64,000 bases of DNA, taken from positions 434,001-498,000 of the forward strand of contig NZ_JAJOMB010000001.1 in NCBI RefSeq assembly GCF_021129305.1, written 5' to 3'. Both the position numbers and the translations under genes were made by a program. The notes below the pieces were generated by a model. The model was not told the DNA's origin, did no database searches, and saw only the letters and a program-made list of their open reading frames with translations. Source of the DNA: Kineosporia babensis (GTDB lineage Bacteria; Actinomycetota; Actinomycetes; Actinomycetales; Kineosporiaceae). Shown here one piece after another: positions 8,713 through 16,095 of this stretch (its first letter is position 1; each line of letters opens with the position of its first letter).

Positions 8713-8949
8713 ATGGTTGAGAACGTCACCACCGCCCACTACGCCCAGTTCGTCGCCGTCTCCCCGGGCACCGTCCTGGAGCGCGGGCGGTTCGAGCTCC
8801 GGGTCACGATTCCCTCCAGCCGCTTCACCCGCAGCACGCAGGTCGATGTGAACGACAGCGCCACTGTCGCCTCGATCGAGCGCAACCTCAGCGATCGCTA
8901 CGGCGAGTGCGTCGAGGTCGTCAACGCTCGGTGCATCAAGCAGAGCTGA
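8713..8949 (+). CDS. Small conserved-looking protein of unknown function
   Basis: Encodes 78 residues starting MVENVTTAHYAQF, or 81 if a TTG three codons upstream is used. It is a single small domain predicted to be mixed alpha/beta, with two Cys near the C-terminus (YGECVEV and ARCIKQS). It has no signal peptide and no membrane helix. Codon use is typical of the genome and a strong hairpin follows the stop, which supports a real monocistronic gene. An AGGATCG element sits 13-18 bases upstream of the ATG, which is rather far. I do not recognise the family. Confidence 0.6.
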   Translation: MVENVTTAHYAQFVAVSPGTVLERGRFELRVTIPSSRFTRSTQVDVNDSATVASIERNLSDRYGECVEVVNARCIKQS

Positions 8950-8972
8950 GAGTCCGGCTCCAGCATTCGTCC

Positions 8973-9011
8973 GAGGCCGGTTCGAGGGCAGCCAACCCCC
9001 GAACCGGCCTC
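8973..9011 (+). terminator. Hairpin terminator after the small unknown gene
   Basis: GAGGCCGGTTCG at 8973-8984 is perfectly complementary to CGAACCGGCCTC at 9000-9011, with a 15-base loop. There is no U tract, which is common for actinobacterial intrinsic terminators. Confidence 0.7.
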
Positions 9012-9407
9012 AGCCATGTCCGCGGTTGCCCGAACGGGCTGAGTCGGCTGACGGCGAGTGATGTTCGTGGGCCGCGCAAGCTCAAGTTTGCGCTATCCAG
9101 GCCTTATCAATCCGTCGAACGCGCACCAAGATCGGCCTTCCTGCACCAAGCTAGGAACGCCGAGTCTGAGAGCTGGGGGGAGTTCATGCAGCTACGTGGT
9201 AGCGCGGGGAATTTGGCGGGCATCCGGTCGCTCAAGATGGGAATTGCCTGTTAGCGTCCGATGAGTAACGCGCTGACACCATCGCCCGATGTACAGCATA
9301 GTGCACGTCGGGTGGCGAAACGGACGTCCGCAGAACCAACCCCAGGAACCACCCCCAGCACCGGTCAGACAGCGCACGGAGACAGCTCCGGCAGATGAGA
9401 GCGAGCC
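9012..9407. other. Intergenic region upstream of the Pro-rich exported protein
   Basis: About 400 bp with no convincing coding frame. It is less GC-rich than its surroundings around 9080-9300 and presumably contains the promoter of the gene at 9408. I could not assign a promoter class, riboswitch or small RNA with confidence. Confidence 0.3.
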
Positions 9408-10187
9408 ATGAGGTACGTCGGTAGACATCGGGCGCCCCGCCCCCTGCTGCTGCGCCGCCCGATCGTCGGTGGTGTGGCGGCAGCCGTCGTCATGGTTGCC
9501 CCTGCCTGGGCGCTGACGGGTCAGCTGAACAAGACCCCTTCGGACAACACCAGCCGGGCCTCGGCCAACCTGGTGGACGGCACCGAACTGCCGGCCGAGA
9601 CCGGGACGTTCGGTTCCGCCGACATCCCGAGCACCGGCCCCACCGGCTCGCCGTCGGCGGACGAGTCGAGCGATGCGCCGACCGAGGTGGTCACCACCAC
9701 GACCACCGACGCGGCCGGCCACCAGGTCGTCACCACGACGACCCGGCCGGTGGCCAACCCGCCGCGCAGCAACCCGAGCTCTGACTCGGACGACAAGGGC
9801 AAGGACAAGGACGACAAGCCCAAGAGCGACAAGCCGAAGGGTGACAAGGACAAAGACAAGGACAAGCCGTCGACGTCCAAGCCACCGACGTCCAAGCCAC
9901 CAGCTGAGGACCCACCGCCCGCCGAGGACCCACCGCCTGCGGAGGAGGACCCCGAGGACCCACCGCCCGCGGAGGAAGACCCGGAAGACCCACCGCCCGC
10001 GGAGGAGGACCCCGAGGACCCGCCGGTGGAGGAGCCCACGGACACCGGCACGACCACGGCGAGTTCGGCCCCGGTCGAGACGACCGAGCCGAAGTCGACC
10101 CAGTCCCTGGACGCCAAGGTGAGCCCGAGCACAGTCCTGGCTCTACCTGCCCTCACGAATCCGGCAGATCTGCCTCTCTGGTCATAA
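9408..10187 (+). CDS. Exported Pro/Glu/Lys-rich low-complexity protein
   Basis: This 259-residue protein has a basic N-terminus (MRYVGRHRAPRPLLLRRP) and a hydrophobic segment (about 20-36), then a long disordered region: Thr-rich, then alternating Asp/Lys (DKGKDKDDKPKSDKPKGDKD), then three tandem copies of the decapeptide PPPAEEDPED, and a Thr/Ser-rich end. This architecture fits a cell-wall-spanning or surface stalk protein held by its N-terminal helix. There is no LPXTG signal. No enzymatic domain is present and no family is recognised. Confidence 0.7.
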   Translation: MRYVGRHRAPRPLLLRRPIVGGVAAAVVMVAPAWALTGQLNKTPSDNTSRASANLVDGTELPAETGTFGSADIPSTGPTGSPSADESSDAPTEVVTTTTTDAAGHQVVTTTTRPVANPPRSNPSSDSDDKGKDKDDKPKSDKPKGDKDKDKDKPSTSKPPTSKPPAEDPPPAEDPPPAEEDPEDPPPAEEDPEDPPPAEEDPEDPPVEEPTDTGTTTASSAPVETTEPKSTQSLDAKVSPSTVLALPALTNPADLPLWS

Positions 10188-10257
10188 TTTCGCGACCAAT
10201 TCGGGCGGATGGCGTGAGCCCTCTCCCGCTTCAGCGCGAAACGCCGGCAGGCCAGCT

Positions 10258-10304
10258 AAGGGCCGTCGATGACATCTCCTGGTGTCATTCGACGGCCCTT
10301 TTCC
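10258..10304 (+). terminator. Intrinsic terminator
   Basis: AAGGGCCGTCGATGACA (10258-10274) pairs with TGTCATTCGACGGCCCTT (10283-10300) with one bulged base and an 8-base loop, followed by TTCC. It ends the transcript of the Pro-rich exported protein. Confidence 0.85.
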
Positions 10305-10461
10305 ATGAGTGCGGGAGAAGCGCCTCTCCGGACCCCTGCGCAACACCTAAGCGTCTCCCGGCGGCGAGGCCGACGACCTTTCCGATCGGCCCACTATGAA
10401 AACACCTATTGCTTGTGCCAAAATCCCACTGGGTGTTTTCCACTACTCGGGCCACAAAGCC

Positions 10462-10495
10462 GAAAACCGCCGAGGCCGTAGTCAGCCCCGGCGGT
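10462..10495 (-). terminator. Terminator downstream of bldC
   Basis: Read on the minus strand, ACCGCCG and CGGCGGT (10489-10495 and 10466-10472) form the stem and are followed by TTTCGG. It lies 34 bp beyond the bldC stop. The rest of 10305-10528 shows nothing codable. Confidence 0.6.
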
Positions 10496-10528
10496 AACCG
10501 GTTTTTATCGAGTTGTCGTCTTGGACCT

Positions 10529-10738
10529 TCAGTCCTCGTCGAGCCTTTGCTGCGGAATCCCAGCCAGCAAGGCCCGAACTTCCGACTCGCGGTAGCGGCG
10601 ATGGCCACCGAGCGTTCGGATCGAAGAGAGCTTGCCGGCTTTGGCCCACCGGGTGACGGTCTTCGGATCGACACGGAATAGCGCGGCAACCTCAGCCGGT
10701 GTGAGCAGCGGCTCGGCGTCGGGCGATCGGGTGGTCAT
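10529..10738 (-). CDS. bldC: BldC-type MerR-like DNA-binding developmental regulator
   Basis: Encodes 69 residues, essentially one winged-helix MerR-like DNA-binding domain with no effector domain: LLTPAEVAALFRVDPKTVTR, then TLGGHRRYRESEVRALL. This is nearly the Streptomyces BldC sequence, including the C-terminal GIPQQR. BldC binds direct repeats cooperatively and controls the timing of development in Streptomyces. In other actinobacteria its role is less clear. The GGAGG ribosome site just upstream selects the ATG at 10738 rather than upstream in-frame Met codons. Its position near DUF3073, purM and purF matches the gene neighbourhood I recall from Streptomyces coelicolor. Confidence 0.95.
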   Translation of the reverse strand: MTTRSPDAEPLLTPAEVAALFRVDPKTVTRWAKAGKLSSIRTLGGHRRYRESEVRALLAGIPQQRLDED

Positions 10739-11603
10739 GTCAGCCTCCATGAACGGGGCGGATACCCCGGCTTCCGACATCGTGCCTTGTTAGGACACGT
10801 CGCGGGAACAATCCAGACGGATGATCCCCCATCAGGAGGAAGCATGACGTTGGTTGTGTACGTACGGTCACGGCATGGCACCTTACAGTGATCGAACCAC
10901 GAATGTGGCCCATCCGACACGCCTCGCGGGTCGGTTCTAACCTTCGCTCTCGTGAGCACTCCCTCGATAGGCGATGTGCCCGCCGAACACCGGATACATG
11001 CCCCTCAATCGGGCTAGGTGTTTTCAACCAGACCACATCAAATCCACTCGAGAACGGCGTGTGCACCACTAAATCAGCCATGACTGTGTGGAGCACCCCC
11101 GAAGTACCCAGATCCATATTCTCAGATCCGAAGAGGGACGAAGCGTCACGGTACGACTTCTGAGTGAAGCGACACCTGTGAGTGACGCATTACTCACGGT
11201 CTATCGCTGACGACCACGAACCGACCCCCCGGCGATCGCGAACAGCTGCACGGGCGTGTTGCCCACGATTAGGACATAGCTATCAAACCATGCTGAAGCT
11301 CTCGGGGCTCGCTCTGACCGTCATGTGAGACCGGCCACTGCCCGGACGGGCATCGGGACCGCCCCGGACGACTCCCCGGAGCGGCGGGGTGAGCGTCCCA
11401 CGCAGGTTGCACGTAGGATGGGGCCAGTAACACCGCGGTCGGCGAACGGGCCTCGGCGCACCCCTGGTTGGGTAAGCCGGTCCAACCGGGATGCCGGAAC
11501 CGCACCAGACGATGTAGCGTTTGGCGTCACGAGAGACTGATGACCACTCCGGGGCCGCGCCGTGTGCGCCTGCGCCGGGTCGACGTTTAAGGGGGTCGAC
11601 GCC
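10739..11603. other. Long intergenic region between bldC and the DUF3073 gene
   Basis: An 865-bp stretch between divergent genes with lower GC than its surroundings and no convincing protein. Visible elements are an everted repeat GTGAGT/ACTCAC (11178-11183 and 11192-11197) and a -10-like TAGGAT at 11414-11419 that could serve the DUF3073 gene. In the Streptomyces neighbourhood other genes lie between bldC and DUF3073, so this may be the scar of lost genes, an untranslated RNA or a large regulatory region. Confidence 0.35.
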
Positions 11604-11819
11604 ATGGGGCGCGGCCGTCAGAAGGCCAAGCAGACGAAGGTCGCTAGGGAGCTGAAGTACTACAGCCCCAGCACCGACTATGACGCCTTGCAGAGGGAAC
11701 TCGGACATGGTGAATATCGCCAGAGCCCGCCCGTGGATGACACGGATGCCGGACGTGACGACGACGGCGGCGAGTACGACGAGTACGCCGACTGGGCATC
11801 CAACGGTCGTCATCATTGA
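11604..11819 (+). CDS. DUF3073 domain-containing protein
   Basis: A 71-residue protein starting MGRGRQKAKQTKVARELKYY, the diagnostic N-terminal block of DUF3073. It is followed by an acidic, disordered tail (DDDGGEYDEYADW). It is basic at the front and acidic behind, with no membrane segment. The function is unknown; its wide conservation in actinobacteria beside purM suggests a housekeeping role. GGGGG upstream of the ATG at 11604 acts as ribosome site, so upstream in-frame codons are not used. Confidence 0.92.
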   Translation: MGRGRQKAKQTKVARELKYYSPSTDYDALQRELGHGEYRQSPPVDDTDAGRDDDGGEYDEYADWASNGRHH

Positions 11820-11824
11820 CTGTT

Positions 11825-11865
11825 GACTCAATCCCCGGTGCCCGTGGGGTGCCGGGGATTGAGTC
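11825..11865 (+). terminator. Terminator after the DUF3073 gene
   Basis: GACTCAATCCCCGG (11825-11838) and CCGGGGATTGAGTC (11852-11865) are perfect complements, beginning 5 bp after the stop codon. Confidence 0.85.
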
Positions 11866-11948
11866 TGTCAAGGCGGCTTCGGGCGAGTTCCACCGGTCCA
11901 CCTGAAGCAAGGTCGTCTGCGCCAGGCGATCAGCAGTTCGCATGTCGG

Positions 11949-12017
11949 CACGCCACGACGAGGTGGCGTGTTTTTCCATGCTTCGAACGGGTCCGGCACC
12001 TCCAGGTGCCGGGTCCG
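11949..12017. terminator. Paired terminator hairpins between DUF3073 and purM
   Basis: The first hairpin is CACGCCAC (11949-11956) with GTGGCGTG (11963-11970) followed by TTTTT, a textbook intrinsic terminator on the plus strand. The second, GAACGGGTCCGGCACC with GGTGCCGGGTCCGTTC (about 11985-12017), has G-U wobble pairs and can work for the convergent purM transcript. Confidence 0.8.
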
Positions 12018-12061
12018 TTCTTCTGCTTGCCCCTGCGCAGATCATGACTTCTTCGGCACCG

Positions 12062-13177
12062 TCAGGCGCGGTACTCCCCGACCAGCCGGACCGAGCCGCC
12101 GTCCACACCCTTGGTGCCCTGGACGGCTCCTTCGGCGGCCGAACCGGCCGACACCTGTCCCAGAACCCAGGCGGGCAGGTTCCGGTCGCTGAACAGCGCC
12201 AGGGCGCGTTCGGCAGCAGCCTGGTCCACCACCAGCACCATGCCCACGCCGAGGTTGAACGTGCCCTCGGCGTCCAGCAGCGGCACCGAGCCGAGCTTCA
12301 TCAGCAGGTCGAAGATCGGCTGCGGGGTCCAGGTAGAACGATCGAGATCGGCGCTCGTCCCGGCCGGCAGCACCCGGGCCAGGTTGGCCGCGAGCCCGCC
12401 GCCGGTGACGTGCGAGACCGCGTGCAGCTCCCGGCCCAGGGCCTCGGCCGCGGCCAGCACGTCGGCGGTGTAGATCCGGGTGGGCACCAGCAGCTCTTCG
12501 CCGATGGTGCGGCCCAGCTCGGGCACCTCGCGCTCCAGCGACCAGCCGGCCTGCTTGAGTACTCCGCGCACCAGCGAGTAGCCGTTGGAGTGCAGTCCGG
12601 AGGAGGCCAGGGCGATGACCACGTCGCCGGGCTGCACCCGCTCGGGCGAGAGCAGCTCGTCGGCCTCGACCACGCCGGTGGCCGCCCCGGCCACGTCGTA
12701 CTCGTCCGGCGCCATCAGACCCGGGTGCTCGGCGGTCTCGCCGCCGACCAGCGCGGTACCGGCCAGCTCGCAGCCCTTGGCGATACCGCTGACGATCGCC
12801 GCGATCCGCTCGGGCACGACCTTGCCGACCGCGATGTAGTCGGTCATGAACAGCGGGCGAGCACCGCTCACCACGATGTCGTCCACGACCATGCCGACCA
12901 GGTCGATGCCGATCGTGTCGTGGATGTCCAGGGCCCGGGCGATGCCGATCTTGGTCCCGACCCCGTCGGTGCTGGTGGCCAGCAGGGGGTGCCGGTACTT
13001 GGTCAGGAAGCTCGCGTCGTACATCCCGGCGAAGCCGCCGATGCCGCCGAGGACCTCCGGGCCGTGGGTGCGCCGCACCGAAGCCTTCATCAACTCGACG
13101 GCGCGGTCACCGGCCTCGGTGTCGACACCGGCAGAGGCATAGGTCAGGGCCGTGGAACCCGGCTCAGCTGAAGCCAC
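12062..13177 (-). CDS. purM: Phosphoribosylformylglycinamidine cyclo-ligase (AIR synthetase)
   Basis: Encodes 371 residues. It converts FGAM plus ATP to aminoimidazole ribotide, the fifth step of purine synthesis, in the cytoplasm. Family blocks are YASAGVDTEAGDRAVELMK at the N-terminus, STDGVGTKIGIA (ATP/substrate loop), GGETAEHPGLM and HVTGGGLAANLARVLP. The chosen GTG at 13177 follows AAGGTGATC with good spacing; a GTG three codons upstream (13186) lacks such spacing. It lies 73 bp downstream of purF on the same strand. Confidence 0.96.
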   Translation of the reverse strand: MASAEPGSTALTYASAGVDTEAGDRAVELMKASVRRTHGPEVLGGIGGFAGMYDASFLTKYRHPLLATSTDGVGTKIGIARALDIHDTIGIDLVGMVVDDIVVSGARPLFMTDYIAVGKVVPERIAAIVSGIAKGCELAGTALVGGETAEHPGLMAPDEYDVAGAATGVVEADELLSPERVQPGDVVIALASSGLHSNGYSLVRGVLKQAGWSLEREVPELGRTIGEELLVPTRIYTADVLAAAEALGRELHAVSHVTGGGLAANLARVLPAGTSADLDRSTWTPQPIFDLLMKLGSVPLLDAEGTFNLGVGMVLVVDQAAAERALALFSDRNLPAWVLGQVSAGSAAEGAVQGTKGVDGGSVRLVGEYRA

Positions 13178-13250
13178 AAAGATCACCTTACTCGTTCAGG
13201 GGATGACGGACCGTTTCCGGTCGACGTCGAAAAGGGACTGACGGGATACG

Positions 13251-14813
13251 TCAGGGGCGGGTGAGCGCGTCGGCGGCGCCGCCGGCCAGGCCGGTGGAGA
13301 CACCCTCGACATCGCGCTGGGCCTGCGGCCGGGCGATCTCCAGGCCGAGCTGGCGCTGCTCCAGCGCGTGCTTGCCCAGGTGCTCGGAGTCGGGCAGCTC
13401 GATCGGGTACTCACCGGTGAAGCAGGCCGTGCACAACCGGTCCCGTTTCTGCTCGGTGGCCTCGACCATGCCGTCCAGCGAGATGTAGCCCAGGGAGTCG
13501 GCGCCGATGCTGGCCCGGATCTCCTCCACGCCCAGGCCGCTGGCGATCAGCTCGGCCCGGCTGGCGAAGTCGATGCCGTAGAAGCACGGCCAGGTCACCG
13601 GGGCCGAGGAGATCCGCACGTGGATCTCGGCGGCGCCGGCCTCACGCAGCATCCGCACCAGCGCCCGCTGGGTGTTGCCACGCACGATCGAGTCGTCGAC
13701 CACGACCAGGCGCTTGCCCTTGATCACGTTCTTCAGCGGGTTCAGCTTCAGCCGGATGCCCAGCTGCCGGATGGTCTGGCTGGGCTGGATGAAGGTGCGC
13801 CCGACGTAGGCGTTCTTCACCAGGCCCTGGCTGAACGGGATGCCCGAGGCCTGGGCGTAGCCGACCGCGGCCGGGGTGCCGGACTCGGGCACCGGGATCA
13901 CCAGGTCGGCCTCGACCGGGTGCTCCTCGGCCAGCTTGCGGCCCATGTCGACGCGGGCCTCGTGCACCACCTTGCCGTTGATCGTGGTGTCGGGCCGGGC
14001 CAGGTAGACGTACTCGAAGATGCAGCCGGTGGGCTTGGCCTCGGCGAAGCGCTGCGAGCGCAGGCCGTCGGCGTCGATCGCGATGAACTCGCCCGGCTCC
14101 ACCTCCCGCACGAACGCGGCCCCGACGATGTCCAGGGCAGCGGTCTCGGAGGCGATCACCCAGCCGGTCTCGAGCTTGCCGATCACCAGCGGGCGCACGC
14201 CGTTCGCGTCCCGGGCGCCGTAAAGCGTGTGCTCGTCCATGAAGACGAAGCTGAAGGCGCCGCGCAGGTGCGGAAGCACGTCCAGCGCAGTGGCTTCGAG
14301 AGTGTGATCAGGATCACCCGCGAGCAGGGCGGTCACCAGGGCGGTGTCGGTGGTGTTGCCGTTGACGATCTCGCCGCGGTCGGGGGCGCCGTAGCGCTCG
14401 GCCACCAGTTCCCGCAGCTCGTGCCCGTTGACCAGGTTGCCGTTGTGCGCCAGGGCCACCGTGCCGGCCGCCGTGTCGCCCAGGGTGGGCTGGGCGTTCT
14501 GCCAGGTCGAGCCGCCGGTGGTGCTGTACCGGGCATGACCGACCGCGATGTGCCCCCGCAGGGAGTCCAGCGAGGTCTCGTCGAAGACCTGGGAGACCAG
14601 GCCGATGTCCTTGTAGACCAGCAGTTGCTTGCCGTTGGAGACGGCGATACCCGCCGCTTCCTGTCCACGGTGCTGAAGTGCGTACAGGCCGTAGTAGGCC
14701 AGTTTCGCCACTTCTTCACCGGGGGCCCAGACTCCGAAGACTCCGCAGGCGTCCTGCGGGCCCTTCTCGCCGGGAAGGAGTTCGTGCGAAAGCCGTCCGT
14801 CGCCGCGCGCCAC
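13251..14813 (-). CDS. purF: Amidophosphoribosyltransferase
   Basis: A 520-residue enzyme for the first committed step of purine synthesis, PRPP plus glutamine to phosphoribosylamine. The N-terminal class II glutaminase has its nucleophile Cys23 in DACGVFGVW, preceded by a short propeptide that is normally cut off to expose this Cys. LQHRGQEAAGIA and the later RLVVVDDSIVRGNT (PRPP-binding loop) confirm the family. A Cys-rich Fe-S binding pattern, as in Bacillus PurF, is likely from the LCTACFTGEYPIELP block near the C-terminus. The start is a GTG with a weak ribosome site. Confidence 0.96.
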   Translation of the reverse strand: MARGDGRLSHELLPGEKGPQDACGVFGVWAPGEEVAKLAYYGLYALQHRGQEAAGIAVSNGKQLLVYKDIGLVSQVFDETSLDSLRGHIAVGHARYSTTGGSTWQNAQPTLGDTAAGTVALAHNGNLVNGHELRELVAERYGAPDRGEIVNGNTTDTALVTALLAGDPDHTLEATALDVLPHLRGAFSFVFMDEHTLYGARDANGVRPLVIGKLETGWVIASETAALDIVGAAFVREVEPGEFIAIDADGLRSQRFAEAKPTGCIFEYVYLARPDTTINGKVVHEARVDMGRKLAEEHPVEADLVIPVPESGTPAAVGYAQASGIPFSQGLVKNAYVGRTFIQPSQTIRQLGIRLKLNPLKNVIKGKRLVVVDDSIVRGNTQRALVRMLREAGAAEIHVRISSAPVTWPCFYGIDFASRAELIASGLGVEEIRASIGADSLGYISLDGMVEATEQKRDRLCTACFTGEYPIELPDSEHLGKHALEQRQLGLEIARPQAQRDVEGVSTGLAGGAADALTRP

Positions 14814-14899
14814 GTCATCGAGTGTCGCACATCCGGAGGAGGTCGCAGCATCACCCGCATGGCCGGACCAGGTCCGGACCGGCCTGTCGGACTTGCGGA

Positions 14900-15187
14900 T
14901 CAGTCCTTGCGACGGTCCAGGAGAACGGCCACGCCGCAGCCCGCCAGGGCCCCCAGCAGCCCGAAAATGGCCACGAAATAGCCCAGAATGGTGCGCTCGG
15001 AGTAGTTGTCGGTCACCTCGAACGACAACGCCAGCACTGCCCCGACGATCACCCCGAGCAGCACACCTGTGAATCCGAACGCCCGGTAGCGCGGCGCCCG
15101 GCGCAGGCGGTAGCCCGCCGGCCCGTCGGCCTTGCCGCCGGCGTCCTCGGTCTCGGCCGGGTTTTCTTCGTCGTCGATCGGGGTCAC
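14900..15187 (-). CDS. Small membrane protein with two helices
   Basis: A 95-residue protein with an acidic N-terminal tail (TPIDDEENPAETED) and two hydrophobic helices (GFTGVLLGVIVGAVLALSF and ILGYFVAIFGLLGALAGCGV), ending in the basic LLDRRKD. The GTG at 15187 has AAGGGA eight bases upstream. A GTG at 15211 would add eight residues but leaves no room for a ribosome site. It sits between the sterol-carrier-like gene and purF, all in one direction, so it is probably co-transcribed with purF. The function is unknown. Confidence 0.8.
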   Translation of the reverse strand: MTPIDDEENPAETEDAGGKADGPAGYRLRRAPRYRAFGFTGVLLGVIVGAVLALSFEVTDNYSERTILGYFVAIFGLLGALAGCGVAVLLDRRKD

Positions 15188-15228
15188 GGACAGTCCCTTG
15201 CTCTCAGCCACCCCTTGACGGTACCGAC

Positions 15229-15627
15229 CTACTGCGCGGTCGAGGGCAGCAGACCGCCCAGCGGCAGCAGATCGGACAGGTCGGCCCGCTGTCCGCTGGC
15301 CCGCACCCGTCCGTCGTAAGCGGCATCGGCCCAGCTCAACCGCCCAGAAACCAGCTCGAGCCAGGTCTGCGCATCGGTCTCCACCACGTTCGGCGGGGTA
15401 CCCCGGGTGTGCCGGGGCCCGTCGATGCACTGCACGGCCCCGAACGGCGGCACCCGCACCTCGGTGGTCGGGCCGGGTGCGCGGGCCGCGAGTTCTTCCA
15501 GCGTGAAGCGAACCGCGTTGGCCAGCGTGGGCCGGGGTACGCCGGTGGGCTCGGCCGCCCAGGCCTCGAGGGCGCTGCGGCCCACCGCAATGTCGATCTT
15601 GCGCTTTCTCACCACCACGCTGCTCAT
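15229..15627 (-). CDS. Sterol carrier (SCP2-like) family protein
   Basis: This 132-residue cytoplasmic protein resembles the actinobacterial sterol-carrier-family proteins encoded next to purF. It has a basic start ([17 protein letters not shown]), the block [33 protein letters not shown], and a C-terminal [21 protein letters not shown]. The last is the typical SCP2/MDMPI C-terminal motif in which a Trp and a Leu line a hydrophobic pocket. The ligand and role are unknown. It is the first gene of a likely unit running through the membrane protein, purF and purM. Confidence 0.8.
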   Translation of the reverse strand: MSSVVVRKRKIDIAVGRSALEAWAAEPTGVPRPTLANAVRFTLEELAARAPGPTTEVRVPPFGAVQCIDGPRHTRGTPPNVVETDAQTWLELVSGRLSWADAAYDGRVRASGQRADLSDLLPLGGLLPSTAQ

Positions 15628-15773
15628 TTTGGGCCCGCCTGCGGCATCGGCCCAAACCCCAGATGTGAGACGTCGGTCAGCCGCGGCTTTCGCAGGTGGC
15701 AGTGGGTCGCAGCATCCGGCGTTCCTCCCCTCGACCACCCGGCAGCCTCACCCGACCGCGCCTGGCCGCCCGA

Positions 15774-15932
15774 TGTCGCACCCGCCGCCCTCATGTCGCA
15801 CCTAGCGGATCGTTGTCGCACCCAGCCGCCCATCCCACACCCAGCGGCCCGTTGTCGCACCTAGCGGCCCCATGTCGCACCCAGCGGCTCGCTGTCGCAC
15901 CTAGCGGCTTGAAGTTGCAGGTTTGGCCCTTC
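15774..15932. repeat. 20-bp-period tandem repeat array, alternating variants
   Basis: Units beginning TGTCGCACC recur at 15774, 15794, 15814, about 15833 (degenerate), 15853, 15873 and 15893, with a decayed one at 15913. The consensus is TGTCGCACCYAGCGGCNCNN. The best-preserved units alternate between CACCTAGCGG and CACCCAGCGG. The array sits upstream of the sterol-carrier/purF transcription unit and carries stop codons in the frames I checked, so it is not coding. Confidence 0.85.
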
Positions 15933-15966
15933 TAACGGCCTTTTTCGGCGACAACCGCCCGCGTAC

Positions 15967-16003
15967 TGCGACAACGATCCGCCAAGTGCGACATCATCCC
16001 GCG
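15967..16003. repeat. Inverted copies of the 20-bp repeat
   Basis: TGCGACAACGATCCGC at 15967-15982 is the exact reverse complement of 15805-15820 inside the array, and AAGTGCGACAT follows in the same inverted sense. The two sets face each other across about 150 bp and could fold into a large stem. Confidence 0.75.
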
Positions 16004-16095
16004 GACGAGTGCAGCGAGAAAGCAGCCGCGGATCTCAACTTTTGGCGAGGGCCGGCCCCTCCCCAAGGGTGGGTGGGTACCGCCCCACGCCAAAT

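Noticed and set aside
11430-11510. Possible tRNA ending in ACCA (GCGGT near 11436, ACCGC before ACCA near 11508)
   Set aside because: Only five acceptor pairs form, and no T-loop TTCRA or proper anticodon arm could be folded.
13368-14981. Long plus-strand frame opposite purF
   Set aside because: Antisense shadow of purF; Val/Gly/His/Gln-rich composition typical of the complement of a high-GC gene.
15774-16003. Repeat array considered as a CRISPR
   Set aside because: Repeats are back to back with a 20-bp period and no unique spacers, and no cas genes are near.
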